From: Cellvibrionales bacterium UBA7375
GTDB taxonomy: Bacteria; Pseudomonadota; Gammaproteobacteria; Pseudomonadales; Porticoccaceae
Direction: 5' to 3'
DNA length: 43,849 bases
Assembly (NCBI GenBank): GCA_949487135.1
Contig: CATAJQ010000005.1
Coordinates: forward strand, 1 to 43,849
Shown here: positions 9,302-18,544 of the stretch, piece after piece
How the letters are laid out: each line of letters begins with the position of its first letter
How positions within the stretch are numbered: the stretch's first letter is position 1
Made by a program: the position numbers and the translations under genes
Notes under the pieces: model-generated
What the model was told of the DNA's origin: nothing
Seen by the model: only the letters and a program-made list of their open reading frames with translations
Database searches by the model: none

Positions 9302-9676
9302 ATGTCCAATAACGATGCTTTAAACAAACTGGCACATCATCGCCATATCTCTACTCAGCGCCAACATCTTCTACTATGCACAGCAGGTAAATGCAGCTCG
9401 CCAGAACTTGCTGATAAATCTTGGAGCTACTTAAAACGCCGCATCAAAGAACTTGGGCTTATGGATGTTGGGTCTGGAGTTTACCGAACAAAAGTCGACT
9501 GTCTAAGAGTTTGCAGGCAGGGTCCTATAATGGTCAGTTACCCGGATGGCACTTGGTATCACAGCTGCACCCCGGAGGTAATTGAGCGTATTCTTCAAGA
9601 ACACGTCTTACAAGGAAACCCAGTTGCAGAATACAGCTTTGCTAAGGGTGATCTAGGCGCTGCAATTAAGGCTTAG
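9302..9676 (+). CDS. Thioredoxin-like 2Fe-2S ferredoxin-domain protein
   Basis: The 124-residue protein has four cysteines spaced as in Shethna-type/thioredoxin-fold [2Fe-2S] ferredoxins: Cys26 and Cys31 (LLCTAGKCS), then Cys67 and Cys71 ([10 protein letters not shown]). They are followed by the typical [16 protein letters not shown] segment. Proteins of this kind are small electron carriers or cluster scaffolds; the partner is not evident. It sits beside lexA, where pseudomonads carry sulA, and shares four bases with the lexA stop in convergent orientation. Confidence 0.85.
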   Translation: MSNNDALNKLAHHRHISTQRQHLLLCTAGKCSSPELADKSWSYLKRRIKELGLMDVGSGVYRTKVDCLRVCRQGPIMVSYPDGTWYHSCTPEVIERILQEHVLQGNPVAEYSFAKGDLGAAIKA

Positions 9677-10278
9677 ATCGCAACCCTTACTACACCCACA
9701 GCTAAGCCTTCTATAGCAAAGTCTTGATGACGCAAATCAACCATAATCGGAGAGTATTGCTGATTTTCGGGTAACAGCTGAATTTCATGCTTACTTCTGG
9801 TTCGCTTAAGTCGTTTTACTGTAACTTCACCATCAACTCTAGCAACGACGATTTGCTGATTCTCAGCCGTAGGTTGTTGATGTACGGCTAATAGATCTCC
9901 GTCCATAATGCCGACATCCATCATGCTTTGCCCCTGTACCCTTAAAAAATAGTCAGCATGTGGATGGAATGTACTTGATGGCACTTCTTGATAGTCTTCG
10001 ATATTTTGTTCAGCAAGAATGGGTTCACCGGCAGCAACTCGGCCTACGATGGGTATACCTGATACCTGCTCGGCAATACGAATCCCTCTTGATGCACCAG
10101 GGATCATCTCAATGGCACCTTTTCTCGCTAGTGCCTTTAGATGGTCTTCAGCCGCATTAGCGGAACGAAAACCAAGCTGTTCAGCAATCTCAGCGCGAGT
10201 GGGAGGGTAACCTGTTTGATCAAGATTATCTTTTATAAGATCAAAAATTTGTTGTTGTCTGGCAGTTAAGCGTTCCAT
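9673..10278 (-). CDS. lexA: LexA SOS repressor/protease
   Basis: The 201-residue repressor has an N-terminal winged helix (about 1-65, with [13 protein letters not shown]). The self-cleavage site is Ala83-Gly84 (VGRVAAGEP). The Ser-Lys dyad is Ser118 (VQGQSMMD) and Lys155 (VTVKRL). RecA filaments on damaged DNA trigger self-cleavage and derepress SOS genes. The ribosome site AGGAG lies seven bases before the ATG. The promoter directly upstream contains a perfect SOS box, so the gene is autoregulated. No sulA or other cell-division inhibitor is adjacent. Confidence 0.97.
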   Translation of the reverse strand: MERLTARQQQIFDLIKDNLDQTGYPPTRAEIAEQLGFRSANAAEDHLKALARKGAIEMIPGASRGIRIAEQVSGIPIVGRVAAGEPILAEQNIEDYQEVPSSTFHPHADYFLRVQGQSMMDVGIMDGDLLAVHQQPTAENQQIVVARVDGEVTVKRLKRTRSKHEIQLLPENQQYSPIMVDLRHQDFAIEGLAVGVVRVAI

Positions 10279-10302
10279 CTTAGACTCCTGTATGCATATA
10301 GA

Positions 10303-10318
10303 CTGTTATTATATACAG
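10303..10318 (-). promoter_or_regulatory. LexA binding site (SOS box)
   Basis: The 16-mer CTGTTATTATATACAG fits CTGT-N8-ACAG exactly and lies 25 bases upstream of the lexA ATG. A weaker partial match, CTGTATGCATATAGAC (10288-10303), abuts it on the gene-proximal side and may be a second, degenerate operator. Confidence 0.92.
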
Positions 10319-10335
10319 TATTCAAGTCGGTGCAA
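10308..10335 (-). promoter_or_regulatory. Sigma-70 promoter of lexA
   Basis: On the minus strand, TTGCAC (10330-10335) and a perfect TATAAT (10308-10313) are separated by 16 bases. The -10 hexamer lies inside the SOS box, so LexA binding would directly block polymerase. Confidence 0.75.
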
Positions 10336-10414
10336 CCTACTTTTTCAATAATTTAGTCTAGACTTTAATTGAAATAAAAATCTAGCCTTAATTTTCAATC
10401 ATGGAGTGATTGCA

Positions 10415-10903
10415 ATGCATATAGTCAAAAAAACTACCAAATACCTATCAAATTTAAAAACTTGGCCTCCTTTATTTTCTGGATATGCCACTATTATTTT
10501 TTCATTCCTATTAGTTGGTTGTGCAACGGTAAATTATGATTATTTATTACCTGACCAAAATATTAATAGCCCTGCGGAGCCAGGTAAAACCAGAGTAATT
10601 TTTTATAATGGGCTTAATCCTTTATTTTTAGATGGCTCTTGGCGAATTGGCATTAAGATTGACGATGTTGGTGTGGAAAATTTACATATCAACAAATACG
10701 TTCAAGTTTTCCTAGACCCTGGGGCATACAAGTTGGGTCTAAGCCATGTCGATGTGTTTACTTTTAGAGACGAATATGACTTTCAAGTTATTGGTGAAGT
10801 CATGTATATCAAGGTCTACAACGGTTTAGTATCAACCAAGTTTGAAGTACAAAAAAACCAGCCCGAGGGTTTTGCATCAAAATACCGCTCTGTCGAAACT
10901 TAA
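10415..10903 (+). CDS. Predicted lipoprotein, DUF2846-like
   Basis: The 162-residue protein has an unusually long signal region with a lipobox LLVGC (Cys36). The mature part contains a segment (RVIFYNGLNPLF, then WRIGIKIDDVGV and FLDPGAYKLGL) that resembles the DUF2846 pattern of a short beta domain with a 'PG-x-h' turn. An open frame begins at GTG 10406. The ATG at 10415 has GGAG eight bases upstream and is preferred. The gene is visibly more AT-rich than its neighbours and occupies a place between lexA and nagZ where relatives carry other genes, so it may be a recent arrival. The function is unknown. Confidence 0.7.
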   Translation: MHIVKKTTKYLSNLKTWPPLFSGYATIIFSFLLVGCATVNYDYLLPDQNINSPAEPGKTRVIFYNGLNPLFLDGSWRIGIKIDDVGVENLHINKYVQVFLDPGAYKLGLSHVDVFTFRDEYDFQVIGEVMYIKVYNGLVSTKFEVQKNQPEGFASKYRSVET

Positions 10904-10995
10904 CAATAACTTTAAGCCCTGAATATAAAATTTTTTGTTTTGTTCACATGGGGTTAGAATACTTTCTGTACTTATAATTACAGGTTATAGAAAGA

Positions 10996-12042
10996 ATGGG
11001 CAATAAGAAATACGGTCGCCTTATGTTAGATTTAGCAGGCACAGAATTGCTAGCTGAAGAGCGGGAATTGTTGGCCGACCAGCATGTGGGTGGTGTTATT
11101 TTATTTGCTCGCAATATTACTGGTAAAAAACAGGTTTGTGATCTTGTACAAGATATCCGACGTTGCTCGGAGCATATTCTTATTGCAGTTGACCAAGAGG
11201 GCGGGCGAGTTCAGCGGTTTAAACAGGGCTTTACAGCTTTGCCACCGATGCAAGCGTTGGGTGATTTTATGTCTTCTGACTTAGATCAAGGACTTGAGCT
11301 TGCAATAGATACTGGCTGGCTTATGGCGTCAGAAGTTATTGCTTGTGGCTTGGATATCAGTTTTGCCCCAGTGTTAGATGTGGATAGAAATCACAGCAGT
11401 ATCATTGGTGACCGTGCATTTTCTGATTCGGCAGATCAGGTTATATTAGCTGCAAAAGCTTTTATCAAAGGAATGAATCAAGCGGGGATGGCGGCTACAG
11501 GTAAGCATTTTCCCGGTCATGGCGGAGTAGTCGCCGACAGTCATCTTGAAGCGCCAGTAGATCAACGAACTATGGCTGAATTAGAGTCCAGAGATTTAAA
11601 GCCCTTTGTATCTTTGGGTAGTGATTTAGCTGCTGTTATGCCAGCCCATATTACATTTCCTGCTGTTGATTCATCCTCAGTTGGTTTTTCTCATTATTGG
11701 TTGCAGCATATTTTGCGATCAAAAATGGGTTTTGAGGGCGTTATTTTTAGCGATGATTTGACCATGAAAGGCGCTGATGTGGTTGGTGGCTATATTGAAA
11801 AATCTGAGGTGGCACTTGCTGCTGGTTGCGATATGATACTAGTATGTAACTGTCCCGAAGGCGCTAGAGAAGTTTTAGCTCATTTACAGCATTTAGAGAT
11901 GAAAGGTTGTGAAAAAATTGCCACAATGCGAGCGAGCAAGACCATTAGCTGGGATGATTTAACAAACAATACACGCTATCAACAAACAATAAAAAAACTT
12001 CAGCAGTTAACTGCTACAGGACAATCAGATGAATGCACTTGA
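10996..12042 (+). CDS. nagZ: Beta-N-acetylglucosaminidase NagZ
   Basis: This is a cytoplasmic GH3 hydrolase that removes GlcNAc from anhydro-muropeptides during cell-wall recycling. The NagZ signature runs KHFPGHGGVVADSH (from Lys170), containing the loop Asp-His acid/base. The nucleophile region is FSDDLTMKGA (Asp253/Asp254). The sugar-binding segment AVDQEGGRVQRF is present. The 348 residues are typical. The start ATG is preceded by AGAAAG. The gene overlaps the downstream MscS gene by 14 bases, so the two are probably translationally coupled. Confidence 0.95.
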   Translation: MGNKKYGRLMLDLAGTELLAEERELLADQHVGGVILFARNITGKKQVCDLVQDIRRCSEHILIAVDQEGGRVQRFKQGFTALPPMQALGDFMSSDLDQGLELAIDTGWLMASEVIACGLDISFAPVLDVDRNHSSIIGDRAFSDSADQVILAAKAFIKGMNQAGMAATGKHFPGHGGVVADSHLEAPVDQRTMAELESRDLKPFVSLGSDLAAVMPAHITFPAVDSSSVGFSHYWLQHILRSKMGFEGVIFSDDLTMKGADVVGGYIEKSEVALAAGCDMILVCNCPEGAREVLAHLQHLEMKGCEKIATMRASKTISWDDLTNNTRYQQTIKKLQQLTATGQSDECT

Positions 12043-13126
12043 ATCTTGGCTAGTCAATTTAACCGGTGAAACCTATTTATGGGTAGGTGAACTTTTTTTG
12101 ATTGTGTTAACCGCGTTGTTGGCCGGTTTTATGTTAAATAAATTGCTCAATCGACTTCAATTAAAAGCGGCTCAATCCCCAACGGTATGGGACGATGCGC
12201 TCCTCGAAGCATGCCGAGCTCCGGCTATATGGTTAATTTGGATTCTAGGCATTAATTTTGCGTTAAGTATTATGGCCCAACGCATCGATTCACCATTGCA
12301 GGATTTGATTGATCCCCTAAATCGCTTGGCTATTATCGTGCTAGGTGTTTTATTTATTAATGGCTTTATTCGACGGGCAGAATCTAATCTTCTCAACCCC
12401 AAATATATGAAAAAGCCAATGGACCCAACCACAGTTAAGGCGGTGTCCAAACTGTTCCGAGCTGCGGTTGTGATAACAGCGATTTTAGTCATTATGCAGT
12501 TCTTAGGCTATAGCATCTCTGGCTTGCTAGCCTTTGGTGGTATCGGAGGTATTGCCGTTGGTTTTGCGGCCAAAGATCTTCTGGCTAACTTTTTTGGTGG
12601 CCTAATGATTTACTTAGATCGTCCATTTTCAGTGGGCGACTGGGTGCGATCACCAGACAAAGAAATTGAGGGAACGGTTGAAGATGTTGGTTGGCGACTG
12701 ACGCGCATTAGAACCTTTGATAAGCGCCCTCTGTATATTCCTAACGCTGTATTTGCCAATATATCAGTGGAAAACCCATCGCGCATGACCAATAGAAGAA
12801 TCTATGAGTCAGTCGGTATTCGCTATGACGATATTGCCTGTATGAAGCCCATTGTTGACCAGGTAACAGCGATGTTGCGTGACCACAATGAAGTGGATTC
12901 AGATCAGGTTATCATTGTTAATTTCGATAAATTTGCACCCAGTTCTTTGGACTTCTTTATCTATGCTTACACCAATACTACCGACTGGGTTAAATACCAT
13001 GAAGTAAAGCAGGATGTATTGCTAAAGGTATCGGAGATTATTCAAGCTAATCAGGCTGAAATTGCCTTCCCAACATCGACGCTTCATATAGCGCCACCAG
13101 GGCTTGAAGCTACATCTGGCAAGTAG
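12029..13126 (+). CDS. MscS-family mechanosensitive channel (YnaI-like)
   Basis: The 365-residue inner-membrane protein has hydrophobic segments at about residues 18-38, 60-82, 100-115, 145-165 and 172-195, followed by a soluble beta domain. The pore helix region is Gly/Ala-rich (GIGGIAVGFAAKDLLANF), continuing into MIYLDRPFSVGDWV, the MscS hallmark. The length and number of helices resemble YnaI-type rather than minimal MscS channels. Such channels open under membrane tension to release solutes on hypo-osmotic shock. The gene overlaps nagZ and is followed six bases later by the lipocalin gene. Confidence 0.9.
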   Translation: MNALESWLVNLTGETYLWVGELFLIVLTALLAGFMLNKLLNRLQLKAAQSPTVWDDALLEACRAPAIWLIWILGINFALSIMAQRIDSPLQDLIDPLNRLAIIVLGVLFINGFIRRAESNLLNPKYMKKPMDPTTVKAVSKLFRAAVVITAILVIMQFLGYSISGLLAFGGIGGIAVGFAAKDLLANFFGGLMIYLDRPFSVGDWVRSPDKEIEGTVEDVGWRLTRIRTFDKRPLYIPNAVFANISVENPSRMTNRRIYESVGIRYDDIACMKPIVDQVTAMLRDHNEVDSDQVIIVNFDKFAPSSLDFFIYAYTNTTDWVKYHEVKQDVLLKVSEIIQANQAEIAFPTSTLHIAPPGLEATSGK

Positions 13127-13132
13127 CTAACT

Positions 13133-13660
13133 GTGAGATCTATCGCTTTGGTGCGCTATTTATTTGCGCTAGTTTTTTTATTGTTGACAAGTTGTTTGTC
13201 AGTGCCCGAAGGTGTTACACCGGTTAGCAACTTTGAATTAGATCGTTACCTAGGTCGCTGGTATGAGGTGGCTCGCTTGGATCATTCCTTTGAGAGGGAT
13301 TTAGAGGCGGTGTCGGCTGAATATGCCCTAAGAGATGATGGCGGTATTAAAGTGATCAATTCAGGTCGCAATATTGACTCGGGACAAATGCAACAGGCTG
13401 AGGGTAGAGCGTACTTTGTCGACGACCCTTCCATAGGTCATTTAAAAGTCTCTTTTTTTGGTCCTTTTTATGGCTCTTACGTTATTTTTGAACTCGATCA
13501 ACAAGGCTACCAATACGCTTTTGTAGCGGGTAATACCACGGATTATTTATGGCTGCTTTCAAGATCGCCTAAAGTTTCTGAGGAATTATTAAAGAAATTT
13601 AATAGTCGCGCTGTTGAGTTAGGTTTTGATCTACAAGAACTTATTATGGTGTCGCATTAA
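13133..13660 (+). CDS. blc: Outer-membrane lipoprotein lipocalin (Blc)
   Basis: The 175-residue bacterial lipocalin has a lipoprotein signal (lipobox LLTSC, Cys21). The lipocalin motif GxW is in YLGRWYEVARLDHSFER. Conserved later strands include KVSFFGPFYGSYVIFELD and the WLLSRSP segment. Blc-type proteins bind fatty acids or lysophospholipids at the outer membrane. The start is a GTG right after the channel gene stop (six-base spacing), so it likely depends on the upstream transcript. The 3' end faces csiV with only five bases between the stop codons. Confidence 0.92.
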   Translation: MRSIALVRYLFALVFLLLTSCLSVPEGVTPVSNFELDRYLGRWYEVARLDHSFERDLEAVSAEYALRDDGGIKVINSGRNIDSGQMQQAEGRAYFVDDPSIGHLKVSFFGPFYGSYVIFELDQQGYQYAFVAGNTTDYLWLLSRSPKVSEELLKKFNSRAVELGFDLQELIMVSH

Positions 13661-13665
13661 CCCTA

Positions 13666-14916
13666 TCACTCTGCGATTGTTATATCAGAATCTTCAGTGG
13701 TTTCAATGAGTGGTGGTGGATTAATCGGAACTGGTTCGAAAGATTTAATGGTAATTAATGCACCCATATGTGGGTGGTCAATATAATACACCTCATCTAG
13801 CTGAATACGCTTAGATTGCTTGATAGGCCAAATTTCTTTAATTGGATAAGGGTTGGCTGTCGTTACTTCAGATTGTGGTGCGGTAGTATCTCTTTGCGAA
13901 TTAAATAGTGTTTCTATTTGATTCATGCTGTAGCCTTTCAATGCTTCTTCAACACCATTAAAAACTTCACCAGATGGATTGTTTTTTGGCTGCGCTGAAT
14001 TGGGGCTTAATGATGAAAGTTTATTAGAAAATCGCAGAGCTTTAAGTAGACTTATTTCATCAGAATTCAACGCTGTTACTGGTGTTTCTGGCAGAACAAT
14101 ATCCATCGTTTCTGCGGGAGAGAAATTGATTCGCCACAGATCAGTTTCAAAATGAAGATAGCGCGATTTATAGAAACGTAGTGAACCTTCAATAACCTGC
14201 CTATTTGCTTGCTCTTTTTTGGTGTTGACCAGAATCCATGGGCTTTTTTCTTTGGAGTCTATTTGGAATCGCCATGCCTCATGAAAACGAACCCTGTAGT
14301 TTCTTCTGTTTAGTCCCCTAGCAGTATCATTTAGGTCTCTATGCTTTCTGTTAAGTTTTTGAAACTGTTGCTCATAGACAGGTTTAAAGTCAATGACTTC
14401 AGCTTCGCTGTTAAGTTCAGAATTAGCAACGTCATAATCTTCAAAAATTGCTGTGTTCTCAATCTCAGCGATTTGTATAGCATCTGCATACTGATAGGGG
14501 ATAGTGGCCTCTGGTACCAGGCTGGTGCCATCATTAAAGTTTTCAACTTGATACTGATTGAGATCTAATAAATCCGATAAGCGTTGTTTGAGTTCAAGCG
14601 TTTGTGGATTATCGATAGAGGCTGTTGCGGACACATCAAAAATAGGACGGCGCATAATACCTATACTAGGGTAGCTGTTACTTAGCTCAAGCCAATTGTT
14701 GGGGAAACCAATCTGTACTTCTTTTGGCGCTAATTCTGAGCCAGTTATGATTTTTTGATCAAATAGTATGACCTCAACCTGATACCAGTTTTCGGCAGCG
14801 GGATCAGTTTTTGGCTGGTCTTTTTCAGCGGCTGAGTTATTAGATGCGAGAAATAAAGGCAGCATAGCAACTAGCAGATATCTGCATAGCGGAGCTTTGT
14901 GGCTTTTAAAAAACAT
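13666..14916 (-). CDS. csiV: CsiV-family periplasmic protein
   Basis: The 416-residue protein has an N-terminal signal peptide (hydrophobic core about 12-24, cleavage near residue 30). The early WYQVEVILFDQ strand and the later EAWRFQ ... SLRFYKSRYLHFETDLW ... ITIKSFEPV segments are typical of the CsiV family. In Vibrio cholerae CsiV binds peptidoglycan and activates LpoA, the partner of PBP1A, and there too it is encoded next to mfd. The middle is low-complexity and poorly conserved-looking. It follows mfd with 17 bases between them. The function is assigned by family resemblance and neighbourhood. Confidence 0.75.
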   Translation of the reverse strand: MFFKSHKAPLCRYLLVAMLPLFLASNNSAAEKDQPKTDPAAENWYQVEVILFDQKIITGSELAPKEVQIGFPNNWLELSNSYPSIGIMRRPIFDVSATASIDNPQTLELKQRLSDLLDLNQYQVENFNDGTSLVPEATIPYQYADAIQIAEIENTAIFEDYDVANSELNSEAEVIDFKPVYEQQFQKLNRKHRDLNDTARGLNRRNYRVRFHEAWRFQIDSKEKSPWILVNTKKEQANRQVIEGSLRFYKSRYLHFETDLWRINFSPAETMDIVLPETPVTALNSDEISLLKALRFSNKLSSLSPNSAQPKNNPSGEVFNGVEEALKGYSMNQIETLFNSQRDTTAPQSEVTTANPYPIKEIWPIKQSKRIQLDEVYYIDHPHMGALITIKSFEPVPINPPPLIETTEDSDITIAE

Positions 14917-14933
14917 CCAGAGTCCTTTTTGCT

Positions 14934-17900
14934 TTAGTTTAACGTCTCAGCAAGTGAGCTGAGCATAGCATACACTGATGTAAGTCTAAGTTCAGGGGTT
15001 TCCATAGGCATTGTGAAACTCAATTGGTCATTATTCAATAGGCGATAACAGTTTGCGTTTTGTTGAACTAACTTAATAATGGTGATGGGTTCAACTCTGG
15101 TATTTTGAAAGAACTGCAAGCGCCCACTGGTAGGACCAGCCTCAATTTTCTTAAGCCCAAGATATTCACCAATCTGCCTAATTTCAGCGATTTGAAACAA
15201 TGCTTTTAACGGCTCGGGGAGTAGGCCAAAGCGATCTATCATCTCCACCTGTAATTCATGCAACTGTTGTTTATCTTGGCAGTTTGCCAGACGCTTATAA
15301 AAAGTCAGGCGCATATTTACATCGGGTAAATAACTCGAGGGTATTAATGCCGGAATATGCAAGTTAACTTCGATACCCTGATCAAAGGTCAGTTTCTTAT
15401 TCGGGCTTTCACTACTGCGGATTGATTCAACCGCTTGATCGAGCATTTCTAGATAAAGGGTAAAACCAATGGTTTGAATATGTCCACTTTGCTCCTCTCC
15501 TAATAGTTCACCTGCACCACGTATTTCTAGGTCATTGGTCGCAAGGGTAAAGCCCGACCCAAGGTGCTCTGCCGCAGAAATTGCCTCAAGGCGCTTGGTG
15601 GCATCTGTGGTGAGCTTCTTCTCTGGGTGTGTCATTAGATAAGCGTAGGCTTGATGATGTGAGCGACCAACTCGGCCTCTAAGCTGATGCAGTTGTGCCA
15701 AACCAAATTTATCCGCACGTTCGATAATAATGGTATTGGCACTGGGAATATCAATGCCAGTTTCGATAATGGTTGAGCAGACCAAAACATTAAAACGCTG
15801 ATGATAAAAATCTGACATGATTTTTTCCAGTTCACGTTCGCGCATCTGGCCGTGGGCTATATTGATTCTAGCCTCGGGGACTAGCTCTGCTAGTTCATCC
15901 GCCGCTCGCTGAATTGATTTAACATCATTATGTAAATAGTAGACCTGTCCGCCGCGCAGTATTTCTCGCAATATAGCTTCTTTAGCCACTCTGGTTTCTT
16001 TTTTGCGAATAAATGTTTTAACAGATAGGCGCTTGGCGGGAGGCGTAGCAATAATCGACAAGTCTCTAATACTGTGCATCGACATATTGAGTGTTCGAGG
16101 GATGGGGGTTGCTGTCATAGTCAGCATATCTACCGAGCTTCGAAGCGCTTTTAACTGTTCTTTTTGCCGAACGCCAAATCTGTGCTCTTCATCAATAATC
16201 ATCAAGCCCAATCGACTGAAATCAATGTTGGCATGCAGAAGTTTGTGTGTGCTGATAAGAATATCAACTTTGCCGGACTCTACTTGGCTGATAACTTGCT
16301 GTTGTTCTTTTGCAGTTTTAAATCTGGATAATTCTTCGACTTGAATAGGCCAGTTAGCAAAGCGATCGCGGAAATTTTCTAAATGTTGATGGGCAAGAAG
16401 GGTGGTAGGTACAAGGATAACCACCTGTTTATCGCTTGAAACCACGGTAAAGGCCGCACGCATAGCTACTTCAGTTTTACCAAAGCCAACATCACCACAA
16501 ACTAGTCTATCCATAGGTTGAGTGCTTAAAAGATCTTGTCGCACAGCGTCGATGGTTGTGAGCTGATCAGCTGTTTCCTCAAACGGAAATTCACTGCAAA
16601 ATTGTCGGTATTCCTCTTCATTATCAGCGCAAGAAAAGCCTGACCGAGCTGCGCGGCGGGAATAGATGTCGAGCAATTCGGCTGCCGTATCGCGTACTTT
16701 TTCAGCGGCTTTTTTCTTGGCCTTATCCCATTTATCTGAGCCCAAGCGATGCAGTGGCGCCATGGCTTCATCACCACTGCCACTAAAGCGACTTATCATA
16801 TGCAATGATGAGACCGGTACATATAGTTTTGCGTCATCGGCATAGGTGAGAGTTAAGAATTCTTGTTCTGACCCGTCAACCGACAATAGGATTAAGCCAT
16901 TATAACGACCTACACCATGATCTAAGTGAACTACAGGAGCGCCAATTTTGAGCTCAGCTAAGCTTTTGAAGATATAATCCGGAGATTCAGCAACGCTTGA
17001 GCGTCTTCGCCGTTGCATGACCTGTTGGCCAAACAATTCACCCTCAGTAATTAGACATAGTTTGCGTTGCTTGCAATAAAAGCCCTGATCGATGGGGTAT
17101 ATACAGAGACCCAGTGTTTGGTCAGAAGTATTAAATTCCTGCCATGAGCTAAAAGCCGTTGGTTTAATATCATTAGCCGCTAAAAGCTCGGTTAAAGCTT
17201 CTTTACGCCCAGCGGATTCAGCACAGAATAATAGTTTGGTAGAAGCCGGTATATATAAAATAAACTGCTCGAGTTTTTCAAGTGGATTAGTTTGTTTACT
17301 ATCAACACTTACATCGGCAATTCCCGTGTTAATCTGTTCCGGTTGCTGGGGAGCATTTGGTTCTTTTTGGATAATATTTAGCTGTTTAAATTCAGCAAAA
17401 AGATCCTCTACCGTGATAAAAATTTCTTCGGGTTGTAAAAGCGGTCTCTGTGGGTCCACGCCATACTCAGTAAAACGTCGATTAATATCTTGCCACAGGG
17501 TATTTGCCGTAGTGTAAAGATCACCCTGCATAAACACCTGTGTTTGCTCGGGTAAATAGTCAAAAAAGGTGGCGGTTTGGTCAAAGAATAGACTTAGATA
17601 GTACTCGATACCCTGAGGTGCTATTCCTTGTTTGACGTCTTTGTACACTGGACAATTTATAGTTGATGCGTCAAAGTGATCATGCCAGTGATTGAGGAAT
17701 TGGTTGATCCCTTCTTTATCTAAGGGGAACTCTCGTGCTGGTAACAGGCGCAGTTGTTCTACACTGGATAGGGTTCGCTGAGATTCAGGGTCAAAAATTC
17801 TCAGTGATTCAATATCATTGTCCAGCAGGTCAATTCTAAATGGTGTCTTTTCCCCCATAGGGAAGATATCAATAATCGACCCACGAAAAGCGTATTCTCC

Positions 17901-18362
17901 ATGTTCAAATACCGTATCTACTCGCTGATAACCAGCCTTGGTTAATTGACTGTGCAATTTGTCGCGGTCGAGTGTTTCATCTACCTGATAGTCGAATAAT
18001 CGTGAAGCCAAGTAGTCAGTAGGTGGTAGTTGATGAAGTAATGAGGGCAGGGGTAAAACAAGTACTGTTTGCTTTAACGTAGGCAACTCGCTAAGTATTT
18101 GTATGCGATCAGAAATAATATCTTGGTGTGGCGAGAACATATCATAGGGCAGGGTCTCCCAGTCCGGGAATACCTTTGTTTCTATTCCACTATCGCGCAA
18201 GAAAAAGGTAATGGCGCGGCGAAGTGTTGAAGCTTCTGCTGTTGTTGCAGTTATTACCAGAGATACACCCGAATGATTTTTTGCGCTTTCAGCAATACTT
18301 AATGCTTGTGCTGTAGAGCCAAGGGCTGCCCAATCAGATTGATTGTTTGTAGCTTTACTCAT
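14934..18362 (-). CDS. mfd: Transcription-repair coupling factor Mfd
   Basis: The 1142-residue motor displaces RNA polymerase stalled at lesions and recruits UvrA. The UvrB-like N-terminal domains (about 1-350) are followed by the RNA-polymerase-interacting region with VVHLDHGVGRYNGL (about 490). The translocase has Walker A GDVGFGKTE (from Gly623), DEEH (IIDEEHRFGV), TATPIPRTL and the QLRGRVGRSH motif VI. The C-terminal TRCF domain is present. The length is close to the E. coli protein (1148). The start ATG lies just downstream of the divergent gap promoter region. Together with lexA it adds a second DNA-damage gene to the window. Confidence 0.97.
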   Translation of the reverse strand: MSKATNNQSDWAALGSTAQALSIAESAKNHSGVSLVITATTAEASTLRRAITFFLRDSGIETKVFPDWETLPYDMFSPHQDIISDRIQILSELPTLKQTVLVLPLPSLLHQLPPTDYLASRLFDYQVDETLDRDKLHSQLTKAGYQRVDTVFEHGEYAFRGSIIDIFPMGEKTPFRIDLLDNDIESLRIFDPESQRTLSSVEQLRLLPAREFPLDKEGINQFLNHWHDHFDASTINCPVYKDVKQGIAPQGIEYYLSLFFDQTATFFDYLPEQTQVFMQGDLYTTANTLWQDINRRFTEYGVDPQRPLLQPEEIFITVEDLFAEFKQLNIIQKEPNAPQQPEQINTGIADVSVDSKQTNPLEKLEQFILYIPASTKLLFCAESAGRKEALTELLAANDIKPTAFSSWQEFNTSDQTLGLCIYPIDQGFYCKQRKLCLITEGELFGQQVMQRRRRSSVAESPDYIFKSLAELKIGAPVVHLDHGVGRYNGLILLSVDGSEQEFLTLTYADDAKLYVPVSSLHMISRFSGSGDEAMAPLHRLGSDKWDKAKKKAAEKVRDTAAELLDIYSRRAARSGFSCADNEEEYRQFCSEFPFEETADQLTTIDAVRQDLLSTQPMDRLVCGDVGFGKTEVAMRAAFTVVSSDKQVVILVPTTLLAHQHLENFRDRFANWPIQVEELSRFKTAKEQQQVISQVESGKVDILISTHKLLHANIDFSRLGLMIIDEEHRFGVRQKEQLKALRSSVDMLTMTATPIPRTLNMSMHSIRDLSIIATPPAKRLSVKTFIRKKETRVAKEAILREILRGGQVYYLHNDVKSIQRAADELAELVPEARINIAHGQMRERELEKIMSDFYHQRFNVLVCSTIIETGIDIPSANTIIIERADKFGLAQLHQLRGRVGRSHHQAYAYLMTHPEKKLTTDATKRLEAISAAEHLGSGFTLATNDLEIRGAGELLGEEQSGHIQTIGFTLYLEMLDQAVESIRSSESPNKKLTFDQGIEVNLHIPALIPSSYLPDVNMRLTFYKRLANCQDKQQLHELQVEMIDRFGLLPEPLKALFQIAEIRQIGEYLGLKKIEAGPTSGRLQFFQNTRVEPITIIKLVQQNANCYRLLNNDQLSFTMPMETPELRLTSVYAMLSSLAETLN

Positions 18363-18544
18363 TTACTGGTTTCTCTAATCGGATGTTGTTGTATAAGCAT
18401 AAACTCTGTCGACTGCGCATTTTACTCTACTTAGCTTATCGGTTTGTAAAAAATATCAATTCGCTGATTAATACTAATAAATATTGTCTATAGTTTATTA
18501 AGACAGCAGATTAATAATTATTTCACAATAAAAGGACTTATAAA

